Assembly: GCF_002892835.1 (NCBI RefSeq)
Contig: NZ_PJMB01000010.1
Location: forward strand, 1-64,000
Source of the DNA: Arthrobacter sp. AFG7.2
GTDB taxonomy: Bacteria > Actinomycetota > Actinomycetes > Actinomycetales > Micrococcaceae
Reading direction: 5' to 3'
Length of the DNA stretch: 64,000 nucleotides
Below the pieces are notes generated by a model. That model did not search any database and was not told the DNA's origin. It saw only the letters and a list, made by a program, of their open reading frames with translations. Position numbers and translations under genes: made by a program. Numbering within the stretch: position 1 is the first letter of the stretch; every line of letters begins with the position of its first letter. Shown here one piece after another: positions 27,493-36,462 of this stretch.

Positions 27493-27507
27493 ATTGCAGT
27501 CTGCAAT
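27493..27507 (+). promoter_or_regulatory. LysR box in the LysR/MFS intergenic region
   Basis: ATTGCAG-T-CTGCAAT is a perfect 7-1-7 palindrome containing T-N11-A. It lies 38 bases from the LysR start and 92 bases from the MFS start, as expected for an autoregulatory and activating site. Confidence 0.75.
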
Positions 27508-27598
27508 ACGAGTTATAGGGATGATACGTCTCCATAATCCCGTGCCCCAGCCTAGCGTTAAGCACATCCCGGATCGTACGCACTGTGAGGACATACCT

Positions 27599-28978
27599 GT
27601 GGCACCCCCACCGCCGTCATCGGCAACCGCTACCCAACCCGTCGTCGATACTGCAGGCTCCCAGCCCCCGGACAACCAAACCCAGCCCATCGCCGTCGTC
27701 AGCGAACGCCTGCCCTGGAAACACACGTTCATCTCGCTGAGCGTTCCCAACTTCCGCATCTTCGCGATTGGCCACTTCATTGCCGTCATCGCCATCTGGA
27801 TGCAGCGCATCGCCCAGGACTGGATGGTCCTGCAACTTTCCGGCTCCGTTACTGCCGTGGGAATCACCGTTGCACTACAGTTCCTGCCTTCGCTTCTGCT
27901 GGGGCCGTGGGGCGGCATGGTGGCGGACAGGTTCGCCAAACGGAAGATCCTGATCCTGTGCCAAAGTATGGCTGCCGTCCTGGCCGCCGCGCTCGCGATT
28001 CTTGCACTGACGGGGACTGTTGAGGTCTGGCACGTCTACCTGATCGCCTTTGTGCTCGGTTTGGTGACCGTGCTTGACCAGCCGGCCCGGCAGGTGTTCG
28101 TCAACGAGCTCGTGGGCCCGAAATACCTGCGCAACGCCATCAGCGTCAACTCCACCACGTTTCAGCTGGGCGGTTTGATCGGGCCGGCGCTGGCGGGATG
28201 GATGCTGACGGCAGTAGGGGCGGGGTGGGCGTTTGCCGGCAATGCTTTCGCATGCTGTACCACCGTGGCCATGCTGTTCATCCTGCGCAAGGTCCAGTTG
28301 TTACTGAGTGCGCCCACCCCCAAGAGCAAGGGGATGCTGCGGGAAGGACTGCGCTACGCACTGAGCAAACCCACCATCTACTGGCCATGGCTGATGGCAG
28401 GCTTCATCGCTGTTTTTGCCATGGGGCTGCCCGTGGTGCTTGCCGCCTTCGCGGACCACGTGTTCCATATCGGTGCCGGGGGTTACGGCCTCCTGAACGC
28501 CCTCGTGGCACTTGGTGCACTCGCCGGTGCGGTGGCGTCAACGAGGCGCCGGCAGCTCCGGCTGCGCTCGGTGGTGTTCTGCGCCGGAATGTACGGGGCC
28601 ATGCTGTGCCTGGCCGCGCTGGCGCCGTCCATGCTGGTGTTCGGCGCCGTGATGGTGCTGTCCGGATTCTGGTGCCTCATGTTCCTGACAGGGTCCAACC
28701 AGCTGGTCCAGATCAGTTCCAACATGGGCATCAGGGGCAGGGTAATGAGCCTCTACATCATGGTGCTGATCGGCGGGCAGGCAATTGGCGGGCCCATGCT
28801 CGGCTGGATCGCAGAACATGCCGGACCGCACACAGCCCTCCTGGTGTCCGGCGGCGTGCCTGCGCTCGCAGCCCTTACGGTTGCGGTGATCCTTGCGCGC
28901 AAGGGTTCACTGTTGCTGCGGGTGGATTTCAAGGACCGGCGGCAGCCCGTACGGATCGTCCGGCGGGCCGCCGCGTAG
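27599..28978 (+). CDS. MFS transporter, EntS/DHA3-like exporter
   Basis: 459 residues with about 12 helices; a proline-rich cytoplasmic N-terminus of about 45 residues precedes helix 1. Motif A-like GGMVADRFAKRK and the segment DQPARQVFVNELVG are typical of the enterobactin-exporter-like MFS_3 group. The GTG at 27599 is preferred because GAGGA lies seven bases upstream; earlier in-frame starts would fall within the LysR palindrome. It probably exports a small molecule sensed by the divergent LysR protein. The AlaDH-type gene converges 14 bases beyond its stop. Confidence 0.88.
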   Translation: MAPPPPSSATATQPVVDTAGSQPPDNQTQPIAVVSERLPWKHTFISLSVPNFRIFAIGHFIAVIAIWMQRIAQDWMVLQLSGSVTAVGITVALQFLPSLLLGPWGGMVADRFAKRKILILCQSMAAVLAAALAILALTGTVEVWHVYLIAFVLGLVTVLDQPARQVFVNELVGPKYLRNAISVNSTTFQLGGLIGPALAGWMLTAVGAGWAFAGNAFACCTTVAMLFILRKVQLLLSAPTPKSKGMLREGLRYALSKPTIYWPWLMAGFIAVFAMGLPVVLAAFADHVFHIGAGGYGLLNALVALGALAGAVASTRRRQLRLRSVVFCAGMYGAMLCLAALAPSMLVFGAVMVLSGFWCLMFLTGSNQLVQISSNMGIRGRVMSLYIMVLIGGQAIGGPMLGWIAEHAGPHTALLVSGGVPALAALTVAVILARKGSLLLRVDFKDRRQPVRIVRRAAA

Positions 28979-28992
28979 CCCAAGGTCAGGTA

Positions 28993-30126
28993 CTACAGCA
29001 CCGCATGCGGATACGCCTCTTCGCGCTTCTGGAACTCCAGGACATCCTTGTTGCAGACTACGCCGTCGCGAATCTCGATGGCCCGGGTGATGGTGTCGTT
29101 CCCGGCCCACGCCTCCGGGCCATTGATGACTGTTTCCAGGAATGGAAGCAGGGCCTGGCTGATCTCCCACGTGGAGGAGTTCCAGAGGTAGGACGGGCTG
29201 TGGTCCACCGCGTAGTAGTTGATATGGTCACCGACGCTGAACATCGGATCCGCGAACGTAGTGGACCTTGCCCAGCTGAAGCCCATGCCCTCGTCGCAGG
29301 AGACGTCCACGATCAGGCTTCCCGGTGTGAAGGCCGCCAGATCCTCGGTCTGCAGGTACGTCAGCGGGCTGTTGGGATCCTGCAGGGTGCAGTTGACCAC
29401 GATGTCGCTCTCGGCCAGGAACGGCGCCAGCGGCACCCGGCCCCGCTCGGTGATGACCTGGCTCAGGAAGGGCGCTTCGTCGTCGTGATCAAACTGGACG
29501 ATGGTGACCGAATGAATGGGGGCTCCGACGGCGGCGACGCCGCGGTTGGTCAGCACCTGGACGTCGTGGACGCCATGCGCGTTCAGTGCGGTCACGGCGC
29601 CGCGGGCTGTAGCGCCGAAACCGATGACTACAGCGCTCAGCCGACGCCCGTAAACACCGGTGGACCCGGTCAGCGCGAGCGCATGCAGGACTGAGCAGTA
29701 CCCTGCCAGTTCATTGTTCTTGTGGAAGACGTGCAGGCCGAAGCCGCCGTCGCTGGCCCAGTGGTTCATGGCCTCGAAGGCGATGAGCGTCAGCTTCTTG
29801 TCGATGGCCAGCTGGGTGATGGCGCGGTCCTGGACGCAGTGCGGCCAGCCCCACAGGACCTGGCCGTCGCGCAGCTCGGCCAGATCCTCGGGTTGCGGCT
29901 TCGGCAGGAGGACGACGTCGGCCTCCGCCAGAAGTTCGGCCCGGCCCGCCATCCTGCCCACCAGGGCGGAAAGATGCGAGTCCGGGACGCCGAAGCGCTC
30001 GCCGTAGCCGTTCTCCACAATGATCTGCCGGCGGACTTCGGGCGCGATGCGCTCGAAGTGCAGCGGATGGATGGGGAGCCGGCGCTCGTCGGGCTTACGC
30101 GTGGAGGCCAGAACGCCCAGGGTCAA
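28993..30126 (-). CDS. AlaDH/PNT-family dehydrogenase, N5-(carboxyethyl)ornithine synthase-like
   Basis: 377 residues. The N-terminal alanine dehydrogenase/transhydrogenase domain contains STRKPDERRLPIHP and ENGYGERFG; an NAD-binding domain follows with GSTGVYGRRLSAVVIGFGATARGA. Key AlaDH-type residues (Arg and Lys near the N-terminus, His in WGWPHCVQD) are present. Relatives include alanine dehydrogenase, saccharopine dehydrogenase and the NADPH enzyme that joins pyruvate to ornithine. Which reaction it runs is not decidable from sequence. It lies between the convergent MFS gene and a small lysine-rich protein. Confidence 0.85.
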   Translation of the reverse strand: MTLGVLASTRKPDERRLPIHPLHFERIAPEVRRQIIVENGYGERFGVPDSHLSALVGRMAGRAELLAEADVVLLPKPQPEDLAELRDGQVLWGWPHCVQDRAITQLAIDKKLTLIAFEAMNHWASDGGFGLHVFHKNNELAGYCSVLHALALTGSTGVYGRRLSAVVIGFGATARGAVTALNAHGVHDVQVLTNRGVAAVGAPIHSVTIVQFDHDDEAPFLSQVITERGRVPLAPFLAESDIVVNCTLQDPNSPLTYLQTEDLAAFTPGSLIVDVSCDEGMGFSWARSTTFADPMFSVGDHINYYAVDHSPSYLWNSSTWEISQALLPFLETVINGPEAWAGNDTITRAIEIRDGVVCNKDVLEFQKREEAYPHAVL

Positions 30127-30144
30127 TTTCTTCTCCGGCGCCCG

Positions 30145-30285
30145 TCACTTCTTTTTGGCGGCCTTGCTGGATGTTGTGTCCAGTGAGCTGGCCGGCGCGG
30201 AAGCGGCCTTTTTGTCTGCGCGCTTTTCCTTGATGGACTTGCCGGATTTTTTGGATGCTGCTTGACGCGGGGACTTGTCAGCCAT
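30145..30285 (-). CDS. Small lysine-rich protein
   Basis: 46 residues from the ATG at 30285, which has AGGAG seven bases upstream; an upstream in-frame start at 30336 lacks one. The sequence is Lys, Ser and Ala only in large part (ASKKSGKSIKEKRADKK ... SSKAAKKK), pI very basic, with no predicted fold. Short basic proteins of this kind are common in Arthrobacter and probably bind nucleic acid, but no function is known to me. It ends 18 bases before the AlaDH-family gene start and may be cotranscribed. Confidence 0.75.
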   Translation of the reverse strand: MADKSPRQAASKKSGKSIKEKRADKKAASAPASSLDTTSSKAAKKK

Positions 30286-30383
30286 GAGTTGCTCCTGTAG
30301 CGGAACCGAAGAGGTTCCTGACCTCTGACCATACACGCAGGCACCTAACGGCCTCCGGGTGCCTGGTTGTCCCGCTGCAGGCG

Positions 30384-30457
30384 TGGAGCGGCTGACGGGA
30401 ATCGAACCCGCGTATCAAGCTTGGGAAGCTAGCGCTCTACCATTGAGCTACAGCCGC
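30384..30457 (-). tRNA. tRNA-Gly (CCC anticodon)
   Basis: 74 nt including an encoded CCA (30384-30386). The cloverleaf folds with acceptor GCGGCTG/CAGCCGC, D arm GCTC-GAGC, anticodon loop TTCCCAA and T loop TTCGATT. The anticodon stem has one U-U mismatch (second pair), and the T stem one G-U pair. The anticodon CCC reads GGG codons. Confidence 0.96.
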
Positions 30458-30694
30458 AGTGCCCCGCTGTGGAGGGGCAGAACATAGCTTAGCGCAGATG
30501 TCTGCGTGCACCGTCCAGGAACCGCCCGGGCTCCGTGTGTCCGGGCCGGGCCGCGTCATCCAGTAACTCTTCAATAACGTCCCCGGCTCTGGCTAGGCGG
30601 GCGCAGAGAGCGCTGGCTAACCTAAACCGGGTGGCTGCGATGCCGGGGGACGCAGCCACTGCGGCAGCCTGACGTCAACCACAGAAAGATCCCG

Positions 30695-31156
30695 ATGGCA
30701 TTTGCAGAGCACGAGGTCCTCATCCGGCGCGACGCCATGGCCGTGTATCTGTATCTGCTCGATGCCACCAATCTTCCGGACTGGCGCGACACCGTGCGGA
30801 GCGTCAAACTGCTGCACGGCGCCTCCGCATCCAAAGGCGCTCTGTACCGGAAAATGGTGGCCGGCCGCTCGGGGCTCAGCATTCCTGCGGAGCTGGAAAT
30901 CACCCAGGCCCGGCCCGGCGCCGAAATCCAGTTCCAGGTCACCTCCGGGCTGGGCCAGCGTGCCGGAGGCTACTACCTCAGCTCCGAACCCGCCGGAACC
31001 CGCGTCCGTTTTGCCCTCCACGCCCGGCCTGAGGGCCGGTTCGGGTTCCTGCACAAGCTGGGATTCCTGAATACGATGCTGCAGCGGAGCGTCTGCTCCG
31101 ACGTGGTCCAGATCGAGCGGTTGAGGGACGTCCTGGAGCTCCAGCCGGCCCTTTAG
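30695..31156 (+). CDS. SRPBCC (START/Bet v1-like) family protein
   Basis: 153 residues. The pattern fits the SRPBCC helix-grip fold: EHEVLIRRDAMAVYLYLLDATNLPDWRDTVRSVKLL at the N-terminus, a central sheet, and a long C-terminal helix ending ERLRDVLELQPAL. Members bind hydrophobic ligands or act as cyclases; no catalytic residue can be assigned. It stands alone between the tRNA and the CAP-domain gene, which converges on it, and has a moderate ribosome site (GAAAG). Confidence 0.85.
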   Translation: MAFAEHEVLIRRDAMAVYLYLLDATNLPDWRDTVRSVKLLHGASASKGALYRKMVAGRSGLSIPAELEITQARPGAEIQFQVTSGLGQRAGGYYLSSEPAGTRVRFALHARPEGRFGFLHKLGFLNTMLQRSVCSDVVQIERLRDVLELQPAL

Positions 31157-31195
31157 CACTGTTGCTCCAGCGGCCGGGTTTGCCGGCAGCGCCTG

Positions 31196-32965
31196 TTAGT
31201 GTGCCAGCCGCTGCCCCGACCAAGGCCCGGGAATGGCCGACGGCGCCATGAGGCTTCCGGAGGTCAGGTCCCAGTACTGCACCACATCCGACGCCCGTCG
31301 CAGCGCCAGTCCCGTGGAGTTCAGGCCGGTGACATCCCGGAGCGGCCTGATGCCCGTAACGTCACCCCAGCCGGTGGCAACCGTGGCGCGTGCTTCAGCC
31401 CGCAATGTGATGGTGCCCCAGCCGCGATGGAGCTGGACTGAGCCGTCGGTCCGCAGCGCCAGGACGTCCTGGAACCCATCGGCGTCGTAATCAACCATGG
31501 AAATCTTCCGGGCCGCGCCTACGGAGCCTACAAACCCACGTGCGGACAAATCGCCCGTGCCCTTGTTGGGATACAGGTAGAGGCTGCCGGCTCCATCCAA
31601 GGCAAGGATCTGCGGGAGCCTGTTGTTGGCGCACCATCCGCCGACGGCCAGGGTGAGTGTTTCCCAACCTCCGCTTCCGAGTGTGACGGGCGACTGGAAC
31701 CCGCCGGCGGCAAGGCCGCGGTGCAGGGTCAGGTTGCCGCTGGTCCATTGCGTCACGAGGTCAAAAGCGCCGTCGCGGTCCCAATCGGTGGTGAACACTT
31801 CTTTCGCGCCCGCAAAGCCTGAACCGATCACCCGTGCCGCGGCAAAGGTGCGGGACCCGATGGCCGCCCGGGCCAGGAGCTGGCCGGAGGAGTCGACGGT
31901 CACAACATCTCCGGGACCCTTGATGGCTGCGGCGGAGAGGTCCAGCGTGGGCGGCATATGCCGGCCCGGAGCGCTGCACATCGTCGGGGCCGGCGCCGGG
32001 AAGGCGGTGCCGGGCCCAGTGCCGCCGGGGGAGTCGGTAGTGCCGGCGGGAAGGGTGGTGTAGCCGAAGAAGTTTACAACGCCCCAGATCTGGTACGTCC
32101 GGTCCGTGTAGCTGATCCCGGCACCCATGACGTTGAAGCGCGGGTCGAGGAGCATGGCGTTATGGCCGGGGGATCCTTTCCACCATTCCACCAGCAGTGC
32201 GGCGTCCCGGTCCGTGCGGATGGCAATGACTTCGCCGGCGCCGTTGTTCGGGCTAAGTGCCCGGGGGTCAGTCCAGAAACTTGCGCGGTGCTCAATGACC
32301 TCGCGGGATGCGATGTTGTCCGACCAATCCTGTGCCAGGCCAGCCACCGTGGCGTTGTATTTCACCGGTTTCAGGCCCTTGGAGCTCCGGTATTCGTTAA
32401 TCCTGTTGAACACAGTCAGGACCGCCGCGGCGTTGCTTTGCGAAATCAGGGCCTCAGAGGAGGCAACGGGGGGCAGTGATTCCGGAGCGGCGGTACGCGG
32501 GGCTGATGGAGAAGCCAGTTCCTCATCCGGTGCCCAGAGAGGGGGGATGGAGGGAACGTCCGGTGCCGGCTCCGGAGCCGGCGCAACGGGAGCGGGTGCT
32601 GTGGCCTCAACTGATGGTGCAGTTGTGGGGGCCGGTCCGGGTGCCGCTGTGGGCGCAGGGACGGTTTCAGCTGGGGGGACGGTTGCGGGTGCAGGTGCCA
32701 GGGGTTCGGCTGCCAACGGTTGCGTGGGCGAAGCCGGCCGGATATCAGGTTCCACGGCGGGCGTGAGCGCGGACGTGCCGGACTCCGCGCCGGACGGGGA
32801 GATCCCGCCGTCAGTCACGGACGAAGGGCCCAGGGTGACGCTGCCTTGCCCCCGCACACTGACCGGCACCCCTGCAGCCGGCACGGGGGGCGTGCCCGCC
32901 GACGAGGAGACCAGCGCTAAAGCCACGAGCACGCCAATAAAAGAGGGCGCGACCAATCTATTCAC
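31196..32965 (-). CDS. Secreted CAP-domain protein with FG-GAP/VCBS-like repeats
   Basis: 589 residues. Signal peptide (about 1-25), then a Pro/Ala/Thr-rich spacer to about residue 165, then a CAP (SCP/PR-1) domain from about 180 to 305 (FNRINEYRSSKGLKPVKYN, the active-site-like His in IEHRASF, and SPGHNAMLLDPRFNVMGAG), then C-terminal Asp-rich propeller-type blocks such as DWDRDGAFDLVTQW and DYDADGFQDVLALR that should bind calcium. The domain order suggests a cell-wall-spanning stalk with an exposed head. The CAP activity is unknown; bacterial CAP proteins are often sterol- or ligand-binding or protease-like. GTG start with GGGGAT upstream. Confidence 0.88.
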   Translation of the reverse strand: MNRLVAPSFIGVLVALALVSSSAGTPPVPAAGVPVSVRGQGSVTLGPSSVTDGGISPSGAESGTSALTPAVEPDIRPASPTQPLAAEPLAPAPATVPPAETVPAPTAAPGPAPTTAPSVEATAPAPVAPAPEPAPDVPSIPPLWAPDEELASPSAPRTAAPESLPPVASSEALISQSNAAAVLTVFNRINEYRSSKGLKPVKYNATVAGLAQDWSDNIASREVIEHRASFWTDPRALSPNNGAGEVIAIRTDRDAALLVEWWKGSPGHNAMLLDPRFNVMGAGISYTDRTYQIWGVVNFFGYTTLPAGTTDSPGGTGPGTAFPAPAPTMCSAPGRHMPPTLDLSAAAIKGPGDVVTVDSSGQLLARAAIGSRTFAAARVIGSGFAGAKEVFTTDWDRDGAFDLVTQWTSGNLTLHRGLAAGGFQSPVTLGSGGWETLTLAVGGWCANNRLPQILALDGAGSLYLYPNKGTGDLSARGFVGSVGAARKISMVDYDADGFQDVLALRTDGSVQLHRGWGTITLRAEARATVATGWGDVTGIRPLRDVTGLNSTGLALRRASDVVQYWDLTSGSLMAPSAIPGPWSGQRLAH

Positions 32966-33111
32966 AACATCCCCAGCTCTGTTGGGCCATCCGGGAGACC
33001 ATCCGGCGCCTGAATCACTGCTGCAACATTAGCCCCAGAAGACTTCAGCAACAACGAAAGAATGTTGCTGTGGATAACCGATCAGGATTGGCCATACGGT
33101 AATTTGGGACG

Positions 33112-33687
33112 GTGCTGATCTCTGACCGCGATATTCGTGCCGAAATAGACTCCCAGCGGATCGTTCTTGAGCCGTACGATCCGGCGATGGTTCAGCCGTC
33201 CTCCGTGGATGTCCGGATCGACAAGTTCTTCCGTCTCTTCGATAACCACAAGTACGCGCACATCGACCCGGCGGAGGAACAGCCGGAGCTTACCCGCCTT
33301 GTGGAAGTGGAGCAGGACGAGCCGTTCATCCTGCACCCGGGGGAGTTCGTCCTGGGGTCCACGTACGAAACGGTCACACTGCCGGACGACATCGCGGCCC
33401 GCCTTGAGGGCAAATCCTCCCTGGGCCGGCTGGGCCTCCTGACGCACTCCACCGCAGGCTTTATCGACCCCGGCTTTTCCGGCCACGTCACCCTGGAACT
33501 CTCCAATATGGCCACCCTGCCCATTAAGCTGTGGCCGGGCATGAAGATCGGCCAGCTTTGTTTCTTCAGGCTGTCATCCTCTGCGGAGCATCCGTACGGC
33601 TCTGGCGAGTACGGCAACCGCTACCAGGGCCAGCGCGGTCCGACTGCCAGCCGCAGCCACCTCAACTTCCACCGCACCCGGATCTAG
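33112..33687 (+). CDS. dcd: dCTP deaminase, probably bifunctional (dCTP deaminase/dUTPase)
   Basis: 191 residues, full length. The active-site region [26 protein letters not shown] contains the conserved Arg, Ser and Glu residues of Dcd. The [11 protein letters not shown] wording is that of the bifunctional enzyme of Mycobacterium and Methanocaldococcus, which makes dUMP directly from dCTP. It supplies dUMP for thymidylate synthesis. The GTG start has only GGGACG close upstream, and a TACGGTAAT-like -10 lies a few bases before, so a leaderless message is possible. No other nucleotide genes are nearby. Confidence 0.94.
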   Translation: MLISDRDIRAEIDSQRIVLEPYDPAMVQPSSVDVRIDKFFRLFDNHKYAHIDPAEEQPELTRLVEVEQDEPFILHPGEFVLGSTYETVTLPDDIAARLEGKSSLGRLGLLTHSTAGFIDPGFSGHVTLELSNMATLPIKLWPGMKIGQLCFFRLSSSAEHPYGSGEYGNRYQGQRGPTASRSHLNFHRTRI

Positions 33688-33725
33688 GGGCGGCAGCAGC
33701 CCGCCTGTTGACGCTGAGCCGGCGG

Positions 33726-34907
33726 TTAGACCTTGGCAATCACGCCTGAAGGCGGCAGTACTGCCTTGAGCAGAGGCTCCACAAACCGGGCCGCCAGCGG
33801 ACCCACGACAGCCATGAGCAGGACGTACGCGGTTGCGAGGGCTGCCAGTTCGGCTGTCACCGCGCCGGAGGCGACCGCAAGCCCCGCGATGACGATGGAG
33901 AATTCGCCGCGGGCTATGAGGGTGGCGCCGGCACGCAGCCGGCCCGGCCGGGCAATGCCCACTCGTTTCGCTGCCCAAATGCCGGTGACCATCTTGGTGC
34001 CGGCGGTGATTACGGCCAGCACCAGGGCCCAGCCCAGCACCGGCGGAATTGATGAAGGATCTGTATTCAGGCCGAACGCCACAAAGAAGATGGCTGCGAA
34101 CAGGTCCCGCAGCGGCTCAAGGATGCGGGTGGCGTTGTGGGCGGTGGCCCCTGAAATTGCAATGCCGAGCAGGAACGCGCCCACCGCCGCCGAAACCTGC
34201 ATGGCCGAGGCTACGCCGGCCACCAGCAGTGCAGCGCCGAGCACATTCAGGAGGAACACTTCCGAGTTTTCGCTGTGGACGGCCTTGGACACGTGGTGCC
34301 CGTGCCGCAGGGCCACCATCAGGACCACGCTCACTACCGCCAGCGCGATGCCCACGCTGGTGAGGCCGCCGAGGAAGCTGACGCCGGCGAGGATTGTGGT
34401 CAGCACGGGAAGATAAATCGCCATGGCCAGGTCCTCGAACACCAGGATGGACAGCACCACCGGCGTTTCCCGGTTACCCAGCCGGCCCAAGTCCGTAATG
34501 ACCTTGGCTGCGATGCCCGATGAGGAGATGTAGGTGACGCCGCCCATCACCATCGCGCCCACGCCGCCCCAGCCCAGCAGGTAGGCAAGGGCAGCGCCCG
34601 GCAGGAAGTTCAGGACCAGGTCCAGGACCCCGGCCTGCCAGGACCGCCGCAGGCCCGTGAAAAGCTCCGCTGCCGTATATTCCAGTCCGAGCATAAGAAG
34701 CAGCAGGATAACGCCGATTTCACCGGAGAGGTGCGCAAACTCGTGCATGCCCTCGAGCTTGACGATGCCGCCGGCACCGAAGGCGAGCCCGCCCAGGAGG
34801 TAGAGCGGGATGGGTGACATTCCGATCCGTCCGGCCAGCCTGGCCAACAGGCCAAGGCAGAACACAACGGCCCCCAATTCGATGAGGGTCAGGGCCAACG
34901 GGTCCAC
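33726..34907 (-). CDS. khtU: CPA2 cation:proton antiporter, KhtU-like
   Basis: 393 residues with about 12 helices, CPA2 type. Visible signatures are LLLMLGLEYTAAELF near helix 3-4, ISSSGIAAKVITDLG and SILVFEDLAMAIYLPV. It exports K+ (and possibly other monovalent cations) in exchange for protons. It has no own RCK domain, which is supplied by the upstream KhtT-type protein five bases away. It is the last gene of a long minus-strand chain that starts at 39285. It converges with dcd. Confidence 0.9.
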   Translation of the reverse strand: MDPLALTLIELGAVVFCLGLLARLAGRIGMSPIPLYLLGGLAFGAGGIVKLEGMHEFAHLSGEIGVILLLLMLGLEYTAAELFTGLRRSWQAGVLDLVLNFLPGAALAYLLGWGGVGAMVMGGVTYISSSGIAAKVITDLGRLGNRETPVVLSILVFEDLAMAIYLPVLTTILAGVSFLGGLTSVGIALAVVSVVLMVALRHGHHVSKAVHSENSEVFLLNVLGAALLVAGVASAMQVSAAVGAFLLGIAISGATAHNATRILEPLRDLFAAIFFVAFGLNTDPSSIPPVLGWALVLAVITAGTKMVTGIWAAKRVGIARPGRLRAGATLIARGEFSIVIAGLAVASGAVTAELAALATAYVLLMAVVGPLAARFVEPLLKAVLPPSGVIAKV

Positions 34908-34912
34908 CCCGT

Positions 34913-35395
34913 TTATCCGTTACGCAGGATATGGGCCGCCGCGTCCAGGCCCTCCTGGGTACCCACCGCCACCAGAAGGTCGCCGGTGTGAAGGACGACG
35001 TCGGGACCCGGCGACGGGAGCACCTCACCTTCCCGCATGATGGCGACGATGGAGACGCCGCACCGTGTGCGGATGCAGGCCTTGCCCATGGGCTGGTTTT
35101 GGAACGGGGACCCCGGTGCTATGGAAAACTGGCGGGTGACGATTCCCGGTACGTCCTTATGCTCTTCCGTCAGTTTCATGGCCAGGTGTTGCCCGCCCAG
35201 GAGATTGCCGAGGGTGGCCGCCTCCTCGCTGGTGAGGGGGATCGAGGCCTGGCAGGTATCGGGATCGTCCCAGGCCGACACTATGAGTTCCGTCTGGCCC
35301 TCACGCAGTTCCACAACGCCGATCCGGCGGCCTGAGGCTGTTATGAAATCCTTGCGCCGGCCCAAACCGGGCAGGTTCGTCTCATCCACGTTCAT
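34913..35395 (-). CDS. khtT: KhtT-like regulatory subunit with TrkA-C (RCK-C) domain
   Basis: 160 residues. The N-terminal KhtT-type domain (ETNLPGLGRRKDFITASGRRIGVVELREGQ) is followed by a TrkA-C domain (FQNQPMGKACIRTRCGVSIVAIMR ... HTGDLLVAVGTQEGLDA) that binds a nucleotide ligand. In Bacillus the partner KhtT gates KhtU in response to pH and cyclic di-AMP. Its ATG overlaps the LacI stop as ATGA, and khtU follows after five bases. So its translation is coupled to the sugar operon regulator, an unexpected neighbour. Confidence 0.9.
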   Translation of the reverse strand: MNVDETNLPGLGRRKDFITASGRRIGVVELREGQTELIVSAWDDPDTCQASIPLTSEEAATLGNLLGGQHLAMKLTEEHKDVPGIVTRQFSIAPGSPFQNQPMGKACIRTRCGVSIVAIMREGEVLPSPGPDVVLHTGDLLVAVGTQEGLDAAAHILRNG

Positions 35396-36462
35396 GGTTC
35401 CAGACTAGTCTGCCCTGCCCCTGTTGCGGCCGGAATGGGTGCTGCTCCGGACGATTCGCGCAGGACCAGCCGCATGCCCGTGGGGCCAGGCTCCGGCAAG
35501 GGCGTTCCCCCGGGCTTCAGCGCAACAAGAAGCTGCTCCATGCTGCGGCTGCCCTGGGCCTCCAGGTCCATGTGGACGGTGGTCAGCGACGGGATAAGGA
35601 AGGCGGACTCGGGGTGGTCATCCCACCCCACGACGCTGACATCGGCAGGAACCCTTAAACCGCGATCGTGAAGGGCGCGGATGGCGCCGATGGCCAACTG
35701 GTCGTTGGCGGCAAATATGGCCGTGAAGGACGGGCCGGTGAGCAGGGCATTCGCGGCTGCATAGCCCGAGGCTGCGCTCCAGTCCGCTTCCGCTGACCCG
35801 CAGTCCTCCAGGCCGGCCTCCTGCACTGCCCTGCGGTAGACGGCCAGGCGGTTCCGGGCCGCAGGCCATTCCTGGGGTCCCGCTATATGGGCAATGCGGT
35901 GATGGCCAAGGGCGGCAATGTGGGCGACGATGGCCCGGGCCGCAGAGCCGTCGGAGATCCTTCCCTGGCCGCGCATCTGATCGTCATAGTCGCCGGCTAC
36001 AACAACTGGAATGCGCTCCTGCGCCTGCAGGAGATCCGGACCGGAAATGGGCACGAAGGACAATGCCCCCGCAAACGGGCCGCCGTCCAGGATCCGCCGG
36101 AGCCGTTCCGTCCGCTCCGGACCGGTGCCCTCCAATGCGACGACGTCCAGCTGGTAGCCGGCTGCCTGTGCTGTGGTGGCAGCTCCACTCAGCATCCGGG
36201 ACGGAAAGTACGGGGAGGAACCCGGTACCAGGGCCAGGAGCCGGTAGGTGCCCTTGGTCCGGAGTGAGCGGGCCGTGAGGTTGGGGGTGTACTTCAGTTC
36301 GGCCATGGCACGTTCCACCTTTTCGGAGGTGGCAGCCCTCAGCTTTGACCGGTCCGCCATGTACCGCGAGACGGTCTGGTGCGAGACCCCCGCCAACCGG
36401 GCCACCTCGTAAATGGTGGCTGCGCGGGCCGACGTCCGTGCGGGGGCCGGGCCTTCCGTCAC
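35392..36462 (-). CDS. LacI-family transcriptional regulator
   Basis: 356 residues. HTH at the N-terminus, AATIYEVARLAGVSHQTVSRYMADR, with the hinge helix LTARSLRTKGTY; then a periplasmic-binding-protein-like sugar domain (LVPGSSPYFPSRMLSG ... VVGWDDHPESAFLIPSLTTV). The GTG start at 36462 has GGGAGG ten bases upstream and overlaps the cupin stop as GTGA. It is the fourth gene of a catabolic chain and is the likely ligand of the two operators at 39316-39351, whose inner sequence ATCGAT has the CG-centred form usual for this family. The effector sugar is unknown. Confidence 0.92.
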   Translation of the reverse strand: MTEGPAPARTSARAATIYEVARLAGVSHQTVSRYMADRSKLRAATSEKVERAMAELKYTPNLTARSLRTKGTYRLLALVPGSSPYFPSRMLSGAATTAQAAGYQLDVVALEGTGPERTERLRRILDGGPFAGALSFVPISGPDLLQAQERIPVVVAGDYDDQMRGQGRISDGSAARAIVAHIAALGHHRIAHIAGPQEWPAARNRLAVYRRAVQEAGLEDCGSAEADWSAASGYAAANALLTGPSFTAIFAANDQLAIGAIRALHDRGLRVPADVSVVGWDDHPESAFLIPSLTTVHMDLEAQGSRSMEQLLVALKPGGTPLPEPGPTGMRLVLRESSGAAPIPAATGAGQTSLEP

